Positions 8,665 to 17,884 are shown, counted from the stretch's first letter. The stretch: DNA of 64,000 bases from Sphingobacterium paucimobilis HER1398 (GCF_000416985.1 NZ_ATDL01000022.1:496001-560000), one strand, 5' to 3'. Translations and numbers: made by a program. The notes: a model not told the origin generated them from the sequence alone.

Positions 8665-9774
8665 TTATTGATTAACCAAGCTTTGATGGAGTATATCGAT
8701 CAACTGTTCTTCGTGTGCTTCCAGTTCCTTAACCAATTTCAACTGCGTATTCGTTCTCACCAAGTTATGGTCGGCGTAGTGTACTTTATAATAGCGGTCT
8801 CCCTCAATGTAATCCGTCAAAAAACGCACCGCCTGCATATAAGGCAATAATAAAACACCATACCACAGCGATTCAATTTCCTTCTCAGTCAGAAAGTCTT
8901 TGGCTTCACTAAAGTAGCCTTCAGTATACGCCTGAAACAGAGGAACATTCAAAACGACATTATTTACGTCTTTTTCATCTTCCGCTGCCGCGTTAATAAT
9001 GGTACGTATGGCATCTCCAAAATCATAGGCAATGTATCCTGGCATCACTGTATCGAGATCGATCACACATCGCACATTATCATCTTGATCCAACAGCACA
9101 TTATTAAACTTCGTATCATTGTGTGTAATGCGCAGTGGCAAATCTCCATTTTTTGCCATCACAATAATGCGGCGCATACGCTCCTCCCGTTCGAAGATAT
9201 AGCTCAAAAGATCCACTACTTCACTTAGTCTTCCCACCTTATCATCTGCCATCGCCTTTCTTAGGTTAGATAGGCGAAAATCAATATTATGAAAATTAGG
9301 AAGTATCTCGATCAATTGTGTGGCATCCAGGGTTGACAATTGCTTCTGAAATCTTCCAAATGCCGTACCTCCGGAGAAAGCCTGCTTGGGTGTCTCCACG
9401 ATATCATAGCTTTTCGTTCCATCCAACAGGATAAAAACACGCCAATAATCGCCACTGGCCGCCTTAAGGTATTTAGCACCTTCATTCGTAGGAATAATTG
9501 TCAGCGTATACCTGTCTACATCCTCCACTTCATTTTTCAATACCGACTTCAGGTGTGTCGTTACCAGATCAATATTATTCATCAATCCATCGACATCTGG
9601 AAATATATGATGGTTGATTCTTTGCAACAGATAAGATACGCCTCCATCTTCCATACGGAGCCTAAAAGTATCATTTATATGTCCCGAGCCAAAACGTTCT
9701 ATACCAACAACCTTACTATTAAGTTTAAAATTACTTGCTACTCGCTCCACTTCCTCGGAATCGTACACTGACAT
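8665..9774 (-). CDS. APH-fold small-molecule kinase (N-acetylhexosamine kinase / NahK-like)
   Basis: 369 residues of the aminoglycoside-phosphotransferase fold. The catalytic loop is HNDTKFNN (D220 as base, N225 for metal), and the metal-binding motif is IDLDTVMPG with D239/D241. The layout and the wording around DLDTVMPG resemble the N-acetylhexosamine 1-kinase (NahK) and mucin-desulfation-linked kinases of gut bacteria more than drug-resistance kinases. A sugar substrate, perhaps GlcNAc or GalNAc, is therefore likely but not proven. Upstream of and co-directional with a CBM9-like protein. Confidence 0.8.
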   Translation of the reverse strand: MSVYDSEEVERVASNFKLNSKVVGIERFGSGHINDTFRLRMEDGGVSYLLQRINHHIFPDVDGLMNNIDLVTTHLKSVLKNEVEDVDRYTLTIIPTNEGAKYLKAASGDYWRVFILLDGTKSYDIVETPKQAFSGGTAFGRFQKQLSTLDATQLIEILPNFHNIDFRLSNLRKAMADDKVGRLSEVVDLLSYIFEREERMRRIIVMAKNGDLPLRITHNDTKFNNVLLDQDDNVRCVIDLDTVMPGYIAYDFGDAIRTIINAAAEDEKDVNNVVLNVPLFQAYTEGYFSEAKDFLTEKEIESLWYGVLLLPYMQAVRFLTDYIEGDRYYKVHYADHNLVRTNTQLKLVKELEAHEEQLIDILHQSLVNQ

Positions 9775-9912
9775 AGATAAGATTTATAATTATTTTATTC
9801 AAAAACCGTTTAATTATTGCAATATCTATAATTCGAAACATTAAATAAAGTTTTTTTTTCAATCAAACGATTGCACTATTTAAACAATAATAAACGAAAA
9901 TATTCTACGTTT

Positions 9913-9920
9913 TACTTTTG
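9913..9920 (+). promoter_or_regulatory. Putative -7 promoter element of the CNNM/CorC gene
   Basis: TACTTTTG matches the Bacteroidota TAnnTTTG -7 box and lies 38 bp before the start codon at 9959. No TTG is present at the ideal -33 spacing. Confidence 0.4.
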
Positions 9921-9958
9921 CGATTTGTTATATTCGTAAATACACCTCGTATATTCAT

Positions 9959-11284
9959 ATGATAACTGAAATAGTCATAATATTTGTGCTCATTTTATTA
10001 AATGGCATTCTTTCCGCTTCCGAAATCGCAATTGTATCTGCCCGAAAAGCCCGCTTACAGGCTTCAGCGGCCAATAATCTGGGAGCAAAGCGCGCGCTAA
10101 AACTCAAACAACAACCAAATCAGTTTCTTTCTACCGTACAGATCGGTATTACTTTGATAGGTATCCTGACTGGTTTTTTCTCTGGGGGTTCTATATCGAC
10201 CTACCTTGCCGAAGTATTGAATAATGTACCTGCTCTGGCACCCTACAGCCAGTCCCTTTCGGTGCTGATAGTCGTTATTATCATAACCTACCTATCTTTG
10301 GTTATTGGAGAATTGGTTCCAAAACGTATAGGAATGGCAATTCCGGAAAAATATGCTTCCTTGATAGCCATACCGATGGATACGCTCAGTAAAATAGTAA
10401 AACCATTTGTGTGGGCACTGTCTGTATCGACCGACTTTATTGTCAAACTCCTTAACATCAAAGTCTCCAACAATAGCGTTACAGAAGAAGAGATCAAAGC
10501 CCTCGTCGACGAAGGTGTCGACAGTGGTATTATCGAAGACTTTGAGCACGATATGGTGGACCGACTGCTTAATATCGGTGACAAAAGAGCGATCAATATG
10601 ATGGTACACCGTAGTGACATAGCCTACCTAGACCTTGAAGACTCGATGGAGGATATCAAAGCATACATTATCAAAAACGAACATACAGAGTATCCTGTCT
10701 GCGATGGCAACTTTGACCAGATAAAGGGTATCATACATACCAAGAGTCTTCTCAAAGCTGTTTTAATTAATGACAAAATAGACCTCGAAAAGCTGATACA
10801 ACCGATCCCCTTCGTCAACGAAAACAGCAGTATCTATTCTGTTCTTGACGTATTAAAATCAGGCAAGGTGTTACAAGCCGTCGTCATCGACGAATACGGA
10901 AGCCCACAAGGCATCATTACGGTAAAAGATATCATGGCAGGTCTAGTGGGAGGATTTGACGACAATTCGTCGAGCAGCCGATCCAAACTGTTCAGGCAGC
11001 GTGAAGATGGTACATTTGTACTTGAGGGACGCTACCAACTCGATGACTTTTTTGAGAAATTCAAGATCATCCTCACTGAAGAAGACGAAGATGAACTGGG
11101 CAATATCACGACCTTAGCAGGCTTGGTGTTCTTACTGCTCGATCATATGCCGACCGAAGGAGAAACTGTATTCTACAAAGGATACCGTCTAGAAGTGCTG
11201 GATATGGACGGCAACCGTATAGATAAAATAGCGCTCTCCCTCTTAGAGGACCACAGCGCCACCGAAATATCCAATATCGATTAA
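9959..11284 (+). CDS. CNNM/CorC (HlyC) family membrane protein with paired CBS domains
   Basis: 441 residues. Residues 1-195 form a CNNM (DUF21) transmembrane domain with three or four hydrophobic segments and the SASEIAIVSARKARL signature. Residues about 205-335 hold two CBS domains that bind adenosyl nucleotides (VIDEYGSPQGIITVKDIMAGLVG is the second). The last 90 residues are the CorC_HlyC transporter-associated domain. The family is linked to magnesium/cobalt efflux or resistance; older databases call it haemolysin, which is misleading. Its stop codon overlaps the end of the convergent thioredoxin gene by 4 bp. Confidence 0.92.
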   Translation: MITEIVIIFVLILLNGILSASEIAIVSARKARLQASAANNLGAKRALKLKQQPNQFLSTVQIGITLIGILTGFFSGGSISTYLAEVLNNVPALAPYSQSLSVLIVVIIITYLSLVIGELVPKRIGMAIPEKYASLIAIPMDTLSKIVKPFVWALSVSTDFIVKLLNIKVSNNSVTEEEIKALVDEGVDSGIIEDFEHDMVDRLLNIGDKRAINMMVHRSDIAYLDLEDSMEDIKAYIIKNEHTEYPVCDGNFDQIKGIIHTKSLLKAVLINDKIDLEKLIQPIPFVNENSSIYSVLDVLKSGKVLQAVVIDEYGSPQGIITVKDIMAGLVGGFDDNSSSSRSKLFRQREDGTFVLEGRYQLDDFFEKFKIILTEEDEDELGNITTLAGLVFLLLDHMPTEGETVFYKGYRLEVLDMDGNRIDKIALSLLEDHSATEISNID

Positions 11285-11580
11285 TTCAGATGCTGACCAA
11301 TAATTGTCAGCATTTGAGATTTCGTCAGCAGGCCGCTTTGTCTCCATACCTGCGCTCCATCGCGGTATAGAATCATCGTCGGCACCCCTTGGACTGCAAA
11401 GTTTTTTGCCAATGCCTGATTTCGATCGACATCAACTTTCAAAATCGACAATTGATCACCAAAATGGTCTTTGACCTCCTTTAAGATAGGAGCCAATGTT
11501 TGACAAGGCCCACACCATTCTGCAGAAAAGTCAACAAGAACCAACTTGCTTTTATTTATTAATTCATTAAAATTTGCCAT
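11281..11580 (-). CDS. trxA: Thioredoxin
   Basis: 99 residues with the classical active site WCGPC (C23, C26), the cis-proline segment GVPTMILY and the C-terminal helix of a stand-alone cytosolic thioredoxin. It reduces disulfides in ribonucleotide reductase, peroxiredoxins and similar partners. Slightly shorter than E. coli TrxA (109). Convergent with, and overlapping by 4 bp, the CNNM/CorC gene. The next gene upstream on the same strand (GH25) is 60 bp away. Confidence 0.95.
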   Translation of the reverse strand: MANFNELINKSKLVLVDFSAEWCGPCQTLAPILKEVKDHFGDQLSILKVDVDRNQALAKNFAVQGVPTMILYRDGAQVWRQSGLLTKSQMLTIIGQHLN

Positions 11581-11640
11581 AATTATTACAACAACGAATA
11601 AAATTGCCTTTTGTTTTTCTCCCTTTAGGACAGCATACCG

Positions 11641-12498
11641 CTACCGTTCAAAAGGAATACATAATTTCTCCAATTCTTCTATGTCCCCTTGAAACATATT
11701 CAAGTCGACATAGCCTTTGATTCCCGAAACAGCTCCGCGTTCGGAGAACTGCCAAAAGTTCCAATGCCCCTTAGGCTTTTCGACCCAAAAGTTATAATTG
11801 GCGATCCACAGCGTATAGTCACGAAACTCCTTTTCCAAGAAATCAGAGAAATAGCTGTCGCCCGAATATACAATAGGCTTCACTTTATAGTGATCCTCCA
11901 CTCTGTCCAACCAACGCTTCAGACCGACCTTCAGACTATCCATAGATTGACTTTTTGGGCGTTCTTCAATATCCAATACCGGAGGCAGATCTCCTGATGA
12001 CAGCTTCACCGTACGGATAAAATTCTCTGCCTGCTTTACCGAGTTTTCATTAGGTCTGAAATAGTGATAAGCGCCACGCAACTTATTCCGCCCCTGTGCC
12101 CCTTTCCAATTCGTCTGGAACTTTTTATCTTTATTTTTCTGCCCCATTGTAGCACGTACAAAGACAAAATCTACTGGAAACTCCTGATTGATAAGTTCTA
12201 CTTCGTCCCAATTGATTTTCCCTTGGTATTCACTGATATCGATTCCAAAAACCTTATCCCGATGTTCAGACATCAAAAAGATATTACGCGCATCATGCTT
12301 ATTCTTATCTGAGTCCGTAAAACGAGCCTCCTTACCGACCAAAGCTTTAACGTAATAGAATATACCTGCACGATAATGCCAAACAGCAAATAAAAAAATC
12401 AGACCAATAGGAATAAGAATACTCCACATCAAATAAGGTTTTCTATCACTCGCCGTTGAGACCAACTTCTCCTTACTCCTTTTCTGATACTTTGCCAT
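11641..12498 (-). CDS. Membrane-anchored GH25 lysozyme-like muramidase
   Basis: 285 residues. A basic N terminus and one hydrophobic segment (about 23-45) anchor the protein with its catalytic domain outside the cytoplasm. The GH25 barrel starts at FGIDISEYQG with D87 and has the catalytic pair D176/E178 in VLDIEERP; FVFVRATMG and YHYFRP are further family marks. It should hydrolyse the beta-1,4 link between MurNAc and GlcNAc in peptidoglycan. Sixty bases upstream of the thioredoxin gene on the same strand. Confidence 0.92.
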   Translation of the reverse strand: MAKYQKRSKEKLVSTASDRKPYLMWSILIPIGLIFLFAVWHYRAGIFYYVKALVGKEARFTDSDKNKHDARNIFLMSEHRDKVFGIDISEYQGKINWDEVELINQEFPVDFVFVRATMGQKNKDKKFQTNWKGAQGRNKLRGAYHYFRPNENSVKQAENFIRTVKLSSGDLPPVLDIEERPKSQSMDSLKVGLKRWLDRVEDHYKVKPIVYSGDSYFSDFLEKEFRDYTLWIANYNFWVEKPKGHWNFWQFSERGAVSGIKGYVDLNMFQGDIEELEKLCIPFER

Positions 12499-12671
12499 AG
12501 TGCACCGAAAATACTGTATTTATTAGATTCAAGCAAGATTTTTAACATGACAAAAGGTAAAGAATACCGTGCTTTCTTAGTTTTTTTGCCTTCCCAAAGA
12601 CCTGAAAACAGACAAGAACAAAATAATTCATCTCATTTTCAATGGTTAATATAATATAAGCGCTTTTAGTT

Positions 12672-12701
12672 TTGCAGAATTAGTTAGTTTTTCTACTTTT
12701 G
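12672..12701 (+). promoter_or_regulatory. Promoter of tRNA-Ser
   Basis: TTG (12672-12674), a 19-bp spacer and TACTTTTG (12694-12701) form a textbook Bacteroidota promoter. The predicted transcription start falls within a few bases of the mature tRNA 5' end at 12706, so there is almost no 5' leader. Confidence 0.75.
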
Positions 12702-12705
12702 TGGC

Positions 12706-12790
12706 GGAGAGCTGGCAGAGTGGTCGAATGCGGCGGTCTTGAAAACCGTTAACTGTAACAGGTTCGGGGGTTCGAATCCCTCGCTCTCCG
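12706..12790 (+). tRNA. tRNA-Ser (anticodon UGA)
   Basis: An 85-nt class II tRNA. Acceptor arms GGAGAGC and GCTCTCC pair perfectly, with discriminator G. The anticodon loop CTTGAAA between GCGGT and ACCGT gives anticodon TGA. A long variable arm (AACTGTAACAGGTT) and T arm GGGGGTTCGAATCCC fit tRNA-Ser. CCA is not encoded. The 3' part is repeated three more times downstream (see repeats). Confidence 0.95.
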
Positions 12791-12795
12791 CAGAG

Positions 12796-12824
12796 AAACC
12801 TTCATCGAAAGATGGAGGTTTTTT
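12796..12824 (+). terminator. Terminator of tRNA-Ser (first copy)
   Basis: An 11-nt stem (12796-12806 and 12811-12821, one G-T pair) with a GAAA tetraloop and a run of Ts, beginning 6 bp after the tRNA end. Confidence 0.85.
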
Positions 12825-12941
12825 GCGTTTAAGAGGGATGAGAACCAGAAGGGATGGACTGGGTTCGATTCTTGAAGGTTCAGGATAGAGTCTGGGGATG
12901 GAGGGACTGAACCAATCCCTCGCTCTCCGCCAAAGAAACAC

Positions 12942-12966
12942 AAAGCCCGACGTTAGTCGGGTTTTG
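12942..12966 (+). terminator. Terminator within the second repeat tail
   Basis: Stem AAGCCCGAC / GTCGGGTTTT with loop GTTA followed by Ts. It differs in sequence from the terminator of the other copies. Confidence 0.7.
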
Positions 12967-13109
12967 TCGTTTTATAGCTTTTTGACAAACGCAGTTTGAT
13001 AAAAAAGATGAAAACGACGAAAGAAATGAGCAAAGCGAAGGCTTTGGGTTTATTTGAAGCCACCCCCCAATGGGGATGACCGCAGGTAATCCCTCGCTCT
13101 CCGCCAAAG

Positions 13110-13138
13110 AAACCTTCATCGAAAGATGGAGGTTTTTT
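13110..13138 (+). terminator. Terminator, second copy of the tRNA-Ser type
   Basis: Identical in sequence to the stem-loop at 12796-12824, again directly after a copy of the tRNA 3' end. It has no tRNA body in front of it. Confidence 0.7.
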
Positions 13139-13444
13139 GCGTTTAAGAGGGATGAGAACCAGAAGGGATGGACTGGGTTCGATTCTTGAAGGTTCAGGAT
13201 AGAGTCTGGGGATGGAGGGGCTGAACCAATCCCTCGCTCTCCGCAGAGAAACCTTCATCGAAAGATGGAGTTTTTTTGCATTTAAGAGGGATGAGAACCA
13301 GAACCTACAACATCCTAAAAGGTTTTGAAATTAATAATGGTTCAAACCCGATCTATTCAAGTCGTAAACGTTAAGAGCCACTATTAAGGGACAATAACCT
13401 CCCCAAACCGTCTCTAACATTGATTCACATTAATAACATAACAT

Positions 13445-14317
13445 ATGCGATTACACTTTAACTTCTTATTATTGGGGCTATTTGCTAGCGTGATGATAAG
13501 TACTGCCCAAGAGACCATTGATGAAAATGACCTCTTTATGAACCTAGTCAGGCAAGTTCGAGCCCCAAGCTTCAACATCAAGACACTCGATAAAGTCTAC
13601 CAGACGGCCTATATCGATAAAACCAATCTAAAAATCAGTATAAATACGATTTCTCCATCCAAAAAAGCATTAACAAGACCTGAATTATATAAAAGCAAGG
13701 CGCCACAGGTTTATCGTTTTGTAAAAGTTTTTCGAGACGATTCAGGTCAATTGATCATCGAGAATATAGCTACAGCATTTCCCATTTCCGAAGACGGTTA
13801 CTTCTGCATGAACTACCATATGGCAGAGCTATTCGGTGTTGGCTCAGGAATACCCGCCTCCTTAGATTCTGTAGAACACTATTTTCTAGCAGACTATGCC
13901 GGCAATATAGTCACTATTGATTCAATTTGTAGCTACAATCAACAGGCCGATGTAGCGATTGTGAAAGCGGATACAAAAGGTCAAAAAATAACTGCTTTTG
14001 CTCTTGGAGATGATCTTCAAACCGGAGACGATGTCTTTATTATTGCTCATCCCAAAGCTTATCTTTACTATTTCAGCACAGGTATGATCAACCGCTTTAC
14101 CCAACAGGGTAATAATATCTATTCACGTAAAATGGAAATTGCTGCTGATTATGCCGGTGGCTCTAGTGGGGGACCTATTTTCGATAGTAAAGGCAATATC
14201 GCGGGGATGGTATCGCTGACACAATCTTTTTACTATCATCAAAAAGAGCAGCGCAGCCTACAAATGGTAGTAAAACAAGCTGTCCCGGTATCCGTTATCA
14301 AAGCTCTCATCAAATAA
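13445..14317 (+). CDS. Exported trypsin-like (S1 fold) serine protease
   Basis: 290 residues with a signal peptide (about 1-22, ending STAQ). The catalytic triad is readable: H125 in CMNYHMAELF, D169 in QADVAIVKAD, and S241 in GGSSGGPIFDSKGNIAGMVS. The final stretch GPIFDSKGNIAGMV is typical of DegP/HtrA-like protease cores, but there is no PDZ domain. It is expected to cleave proteins in the periplasm. Convergent with the TlpA-like gene of the Sus-type operon; membership of that system is not implied. Confidence 0.88.
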   Translation: MRLHFNFLLLGLFASVMISTAQETIDENDLFMNLVRQVRAPSFNIKTLDKVYQTAYIDKTNLKISINTISPSKKALTRPELYKSKAPQVYRFVKVFRDDSGQLIIENIATAFPISEDGYFCMNYHMAELFGVGSGIPASLDSVEHYFLADYAGNIVTIDSICSYNQQADVAIVKADTKGQKITAFALGDDLQTGDDVFIIAHPKAYLYYFSTGMINRFTQQGNNIYSRKMEIAADYAGGSSGGPIFDSKGNIAGMVSLTQSFYYHQKEQRSLQMVVKQAVPVSVIKALIK

Positions 14318-14384
14318 TGCAAAAAAGATGGGCCTATCCAGTGGGGAACTTTCAAGGCCCTTCATCTACCAAAATGAATTTTTT

Positions 14385-15521
14385 CTATTTTAACACCTCT
14401 GCCAATTTCTCCTCCAGCTCATTGCCTCTTAAATTCTGTGCAATGATTTTTCCTTGCGGATCGATGAGATAATTTGCTGGAATCCCCCTTATGGCATACA
14501 GTGTAGATGCTGCATTTTGCCAACCTTTTAGATCAGAGACATGGTACCAAGGTAATTTATCCTCCTCAATTGCTTTCAGCCAGTTCTCTTTTTCATTGTC
14601 CAATGATACAGCTAGAATCTCGAAGTTTTTATCGTGAAATCGATCGTAGGCTTTAAGCACATTAGGGTTTTCATTTCGGCATGGTACGCACCAAGAAGCC
14701 CAAAAATCCAACAGTACATATTTACCCCTAAAATCAGACAATTTAATCAACTTTCCGTTAGCGTCAGGTTGTGCAAAATCAAATGCATTTTCCCCAGGTA
14801 CCAATATCTCTGCCTGAAAACGCAGTCCTAGCTTTTGACCACGCACAGATTTCTTCAACTCATCGCTAAGTCCGGCGTACAACGCCTTGATATCAACTTC
14901 GTTATTATCTTGCCCAGCTACATATTCCAAATAGAGTAAACTCAATGGATTATCCGGATATTGCTTAATAAAGCTGATCTTATTGTTAAAAAAGAGATCT
15001 TCTCTAACACCATATATCTGCTTAAGATTTGTTTCAGCTTTAAGTAGTTCCAATCTTAATGTCTCCATTTTTTGTAACTCTTTCTGATAGGTAGACGATT
15101 CAAAGACATTTTTGTCCCGTTCTAATTTCTCTTCATAAGCCAAATATTGCTGAGTTAAGATATCACCACCTACAATCTTGCCTCTTTCGACTCCACCACT
15201 TGCATCCACTATGGTCTTCCCAGCATTCAGGTAAAACCAAAACTCAGGACAAGCGTTTCTATTGTGTTGCTCAGAAGTCTCCTTAAAATATAAACCTGCA
15301 TAGGCTGCTCCTTCTAGACTGCCTTTAAATACGAATTTACCATCCTCTACTATCGTAGAGTCCAAATGTGTATCATCTGTATTGTAATCGTAATAGAGTA
15401 ATATTATTTCTTTAAACTCCCTAGGCACAGTACCTTCTAGCTGAAAAAACTTTGCGGTTTGGGCACTGCCCATGAGAGGTAAGGCAAACAAACCTAAACA
15501 CAGTATTTTTATTTTATTCAT
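14385..15521 (-). CDS. Exported TlpA-like thiol-disulfide oxidoreductase with DUF4369-type N-terminal domain
   Basis: 378 residues with a signal peptide (about 1-20). The first part (25-120) is the beta-rich DUF4369-like domain often found ahead of Bacteroidota thioredoxins; a helical linker follows (130-235). The C-terminal AhpC-TSA/thioredoxin domain carries WCVPC (C278, C281), FWASW before it and the cis-proline GIPANYLID. It should reduce or isomerise disulfides in the periplasm. Last gene of the minus-strand SusC/D operon, 70 bp after the PKD-like lipoprotein gene. Confidence 0.9.
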   Translation of the reverse strand: MNKIKILCLGLFALPLMGSAQTAKFFQLEGTVPREFKEIILLYYDYNTDDTHLDSTIVEDGKFVFKGSLEGAAYAGLYFKETSEQHNRNACPEFWFYLNAGKTIVDASGGVERGKIVGGDILTQQYLAYEEKLERDKNVFESSTYQKELQKMETLRLELLKAETNLKQIYGVREDLFFNNKISFIKQYPDNPLSLLYLEYVAGQDNNEVDIKALYAGLSDELKKSVRGQKLGLRFQAEILVPGENAFDFAQPDANGKLIKLSDFRGKYVLLDFWASWCVPCRNENPNVLKAYDRFHDKNFEILAVSLDNEKENWLKAIEEDKLPWYHVSDLKGWQNAASTLYAIRGIPANYLIDPQGKIIAQNLRGNELEEKLAEVLK

Positions 15522-15591
15522 CGTGATTATTTATCATACATTTACTAGAAGCCAAAACCTTAATCTGATTACTCTACATATATCAAAAAGC

Positions 15592-17088
15592 TTATTGCAC
15601 TCCCAATTCCAAATCTACCGCCTTATCAATCTGATATAGATCTTTAGAAATTAAAGTCAAAGGTTTATCCTCCTCATCTTTTTTAATTTCATAATAATAC
15701 ACGGATCCTTTTTTCCCATTATTTGAATTAGGATTATAAGTAGCCACACCGAAATAGAGAATCCCATCATGGTAAGACCTGTCAAAGTTAAAAGCAACAA
15801 TATCACCAGAACCATCATCCGGAAGCTTATAATACTCTTGTACAACAAGGTTGCTGGAATGAAAACGATAAATCGTACGATCTACTGCGTAATAATAATA
15901 ATTAGAACTTATATGATGTTTAAACCCTACAGCCCTATCTATATTAGGTACAACATCCCCTTCTTTTGTACTAATGGAGTCTATTCTTAATGGAGCTATA
16001 TAGCCAGTAATTCCAATGTGCCTAAATAGCTTATTTCCCTTCCTTGTGATCACGCTATATGTTCGTGTATAATCTTCACCAGATCCTAAAAACTCATGCC
16101 CAGAAAGTTTCTCAGAATAAATGGCACTGTAGTTATCATAATTAAATGCATTATATGTTGCGTTAAAAACAGTAACTTTTTCTGTCGCTTTATCAAAACC
16201 AAAAATAAACCCACCTGCCCAATCTCTAACCAAAGTCATGAAAGAAAATCCACCTTTTCCAAAATCATACGAATTATTCGTGCCCGTATACGTATCTGGT
16301 GTCAAAAAGCCATTTAAAACACGGCGGACTTTACCTTTTTCCAACACATAGCCTGCACCAAACTCAACACCAGTGCTATCGTTACCATAAAAATCAGGAT
16401 GAAAGTCTCCTCCATCCAAGCCATTTCCCTTTGCTGCATACAGTCGGGTCGGCAATAAGGAGGCCTTATCTACAATCATTATTGGATAATCTCCATTCCG
16501 AGTTGCGATACTAAACTCTCTGTACAATCCTTCTCTAGGATTAATTTGAATTGCCAATGGATTTTTCCCTATCTTGTATTCTTCTGAGCCAAAATAATCG
16601 TACCTAAGGTATTGAGGCTTTTTACTAACAGTTGATTTTAAGTAGACGACCCCATTCTGTTCTTCATCTTCAGCCAGAATAAAAAGTCCTTTGGTAATTG
16701 ACTGCGAAACATTAATAAAAAAATAGCGAATGTACTCCATTCCACTACCTGAATCTAAAGCTTTTAAATACATCGTATTTCTCCCCCCTTTAAACTGCTT
16801 AGGTAATAAGCTTACCTTTGGTCCTATTCCGACAATTTCCTCATCAAGTACCCACTTGAAATCTATCGTACTGGGATCAAACCCTTTAAGAGTACCCTGC
16901 GTCATTACTTCAATTGATAGGGTGTCACCAAAAGTAAGGTCAAAAGAACTACCTTCTAGAGCCGTACCATCCAAAAGACTTATTGTCAACTCATTAACCT
17001 CCGAATAAGTATAATTCCCAGAATCTTTAGAACAAGCTCCTAGCAGCATCAAAAGGATAGAAAAATAGAAAATAACATAATATTTCAT
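15592..17088 (-). CDS. PKD-like family lipoprotein of a SusC/D unit
   Basis: 498 residues with a lipoprotein signal (C19 in MLLGACSKD), so anchored in the outer membrane. The N-terminal 130 residues look like an immunoglobulin/PKD-like domain; the remainder is rich in beta strands with repeated turns and may be a propeller. Position directly after DUF4843 in a SusC-SusD operon is the typical context for this family, which is thought to bind the operon's substrate at the surface in the way SusE/F do. The substrate cannot be told from the sequence. Confidence 0.8.
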   Translation of the reverse strand: MKYYVIFYFSILLMLLGACSKDSGNYTYSEVNELTISLLDGTALEGSSFDLTFGDTLSIEVMTQGTLKGFDPSTIDFKWVLDEEIVGIGPKVSLLPKQFKGGRNTMYLKALDSGSGMEYIRYFFINVSQSITKGLFILAEDEEQNGVVYLKSTVSKKPQYLRYDYFGSEEYKIGKNPLAIQINPREGLYREFSIATRNGDYPIMIVDKASLLPTRLYAAKGNGLDGGDFHPDFYGNDSTGVEFGAGYVLEKGKVRRVLNGFLTPDTYTGTNNSYDFGKGGFSFMTLVRDWAGGFIFGFDKATEKVTVFNATYNAFNYDNYSAIYSEKLSGHEFLGSGEDYTRTYSVITRKGNKLFRHIGITGYIAPLRIDSISTKEGDVVPNIDRAVGFKHHISSNYYYYAVDRTIYRFHSSNLVVQEYYKLPDDGSGDIVAFNFDRSYHDGILYFGVATYNPNSNNGKKGSVYYYEIKKDEEDKPLTLISKDLYQIDKAVDLELGVQ

Positions 17089-17099
17089 TTCAAATGGTA

Positions 17100-17882
17100 T
17101 TAAGGTAATTTAATAGGATTTCTAGAAGAATCTCCATCTGGATAGACTGAGTTTTCTTCAAAATACTCCTTTAACTTCTGAATAAACACATAAGTTATAG
17201 GGCTATTCTGGGCTAAATATTCAACCTGATAAGTAGGCATATTATCCCAATACAAATAAGGTTCTCTTGTATCGACGTCTGGGGTTGGATCCGCCCCTAG
17301 ATAATACATTTCAATCCACTTTTGATACACTTCTGGGTAGAATGTCCCCATGTATCTAGTATACAAAGACCACCAGTCAGGCTCAACAAGCATATTGGAT
17401 AATTTGATTCCCAACGAGATGTTTTCTTTATCGCCCAATTTGAAGTTATTGTTTTCAACCATCCTAAGACCAATTCTTAACTCTCTCTCGCGCAATAGGT
17501 CAATTTTATCCACCGTAAGAAAAAGAGTATCAACAAAGATCCCCTTTCTGAATACTGTTTTATCCAACTCAAAATTGGTTATAGGAAAATCTGTCTTCTC
17601 TTTATCCACTTGAACAACATACTCCCGGTCTTGTTCAAGCAATGAACCTGTCAAAATTATAGGTATTGCCAATCTTTTCTTTACAAGATTTACATCTTCA
17701 CTTAAAAAAGAAAAACTTGTTTCAGCTAAATAAATGGGTTCTCCCCATCTCCTGTTTTCATTTTTCACACCAAAAGACAGAAAATGTTCATTTTGGTCAA
17801 ATATTGTAATATCAGCATTCTCCTTACACGAAAAAAGAAGTGTATTGAGAAATAACACCAGTATAAAGGCTTTATTCTTCAT
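17100..17882 (-). CDS. DUF4843 family lipoprotein
   Basis: 260 residues with a lipobox (C19 in LLFSCKE). The body fits DUF4843: FGVKNENRRWGEP early, REYVVQVD, the FRKGIFVDTLFLTVD strand, then a C-terminal part with EVYQKWIEMYYLG. The family occurs almost only in SusC/SusD operons and is an accessory surface lipoprotein. It is 2 bp from the SusD gene and 11 bp from the PKD-like gene, so translation is probably coupled. Confidence 0.85.
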   Translation of the reverse strand: MKNKAFILVLFLNTLLFSCKENADITIFDQNEHFLSFGVKNENRRWGEPIYLAETSFSFLSEDVNLVKKRLAIPIILTGSLLEQDREYVVQVDKEKTDFPITNFELDKTVFRKGIFVDTLFLTVDKIDLLRERELRIGLRMVENNNFKLGDKENISLGIKLSNMLVEPDWWSLYTRYMGTFYPEVYQKWIEMYYLGADPTPDVDTREPYLYWDNMPTYQVEYLAQNSPITYVFIQKLKEYFEENSVYPDGDSSRNPIKLP

Positions 17883-17884
17883 AA

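Larger units (their letters stand above)
12775..13304 (+). repeat. Block of repeated tRNA-Ser 3' ends with terminators
   Basis: The last 17 bases of the tRNA region (AATCCCTCGCTCTCCGC) occur at 12775-12791, 12914-12930, 13088-13104 and 13228-13244. A 135-bp unit at 12796-12930 recurs at 13110-13244 with a single difference, and a third, truncated copy begins at 13250. Between copies two and three lies a different tail (12931-13087) with its own terminator. The arrangement looks like repeated duplication at, or recombination into, the tRNA 3' end. No integrase or protein-coding gene is visible here; open frames on the minus strand across the block are repeats of each other and do not look like proteins. 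From 13305 to 13444 nothing beyond the upstream region of the protease gene is seen. Confidence 0.85.

Noticed and set aside
9959..11284. Haemolysin
   Set aside because: The CNNM-CBS-CorC layout is that of an ion-transport-related protein; the old haemolysin name has no support in the sequence.
12693..13258. Several overlapping minus-strand open frames (up to 101 codons)
   Set aside because: They cross the tRNA gene and its repeats and are copies of each other; the reading is translated non-coding DNA.
12775..13304. CRISPR array
   Set aside because: Repeats are tRNA 3' ends with terminators, spacing is irregular, there are no spacers and no cas genes.
12706..13444. Prophage or integrative element at tRNA-Ser
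   Set aside because: No integrase, excisionase or phage gene lies near; only repeated tRNA ends remain, so an element cannot be claimed.
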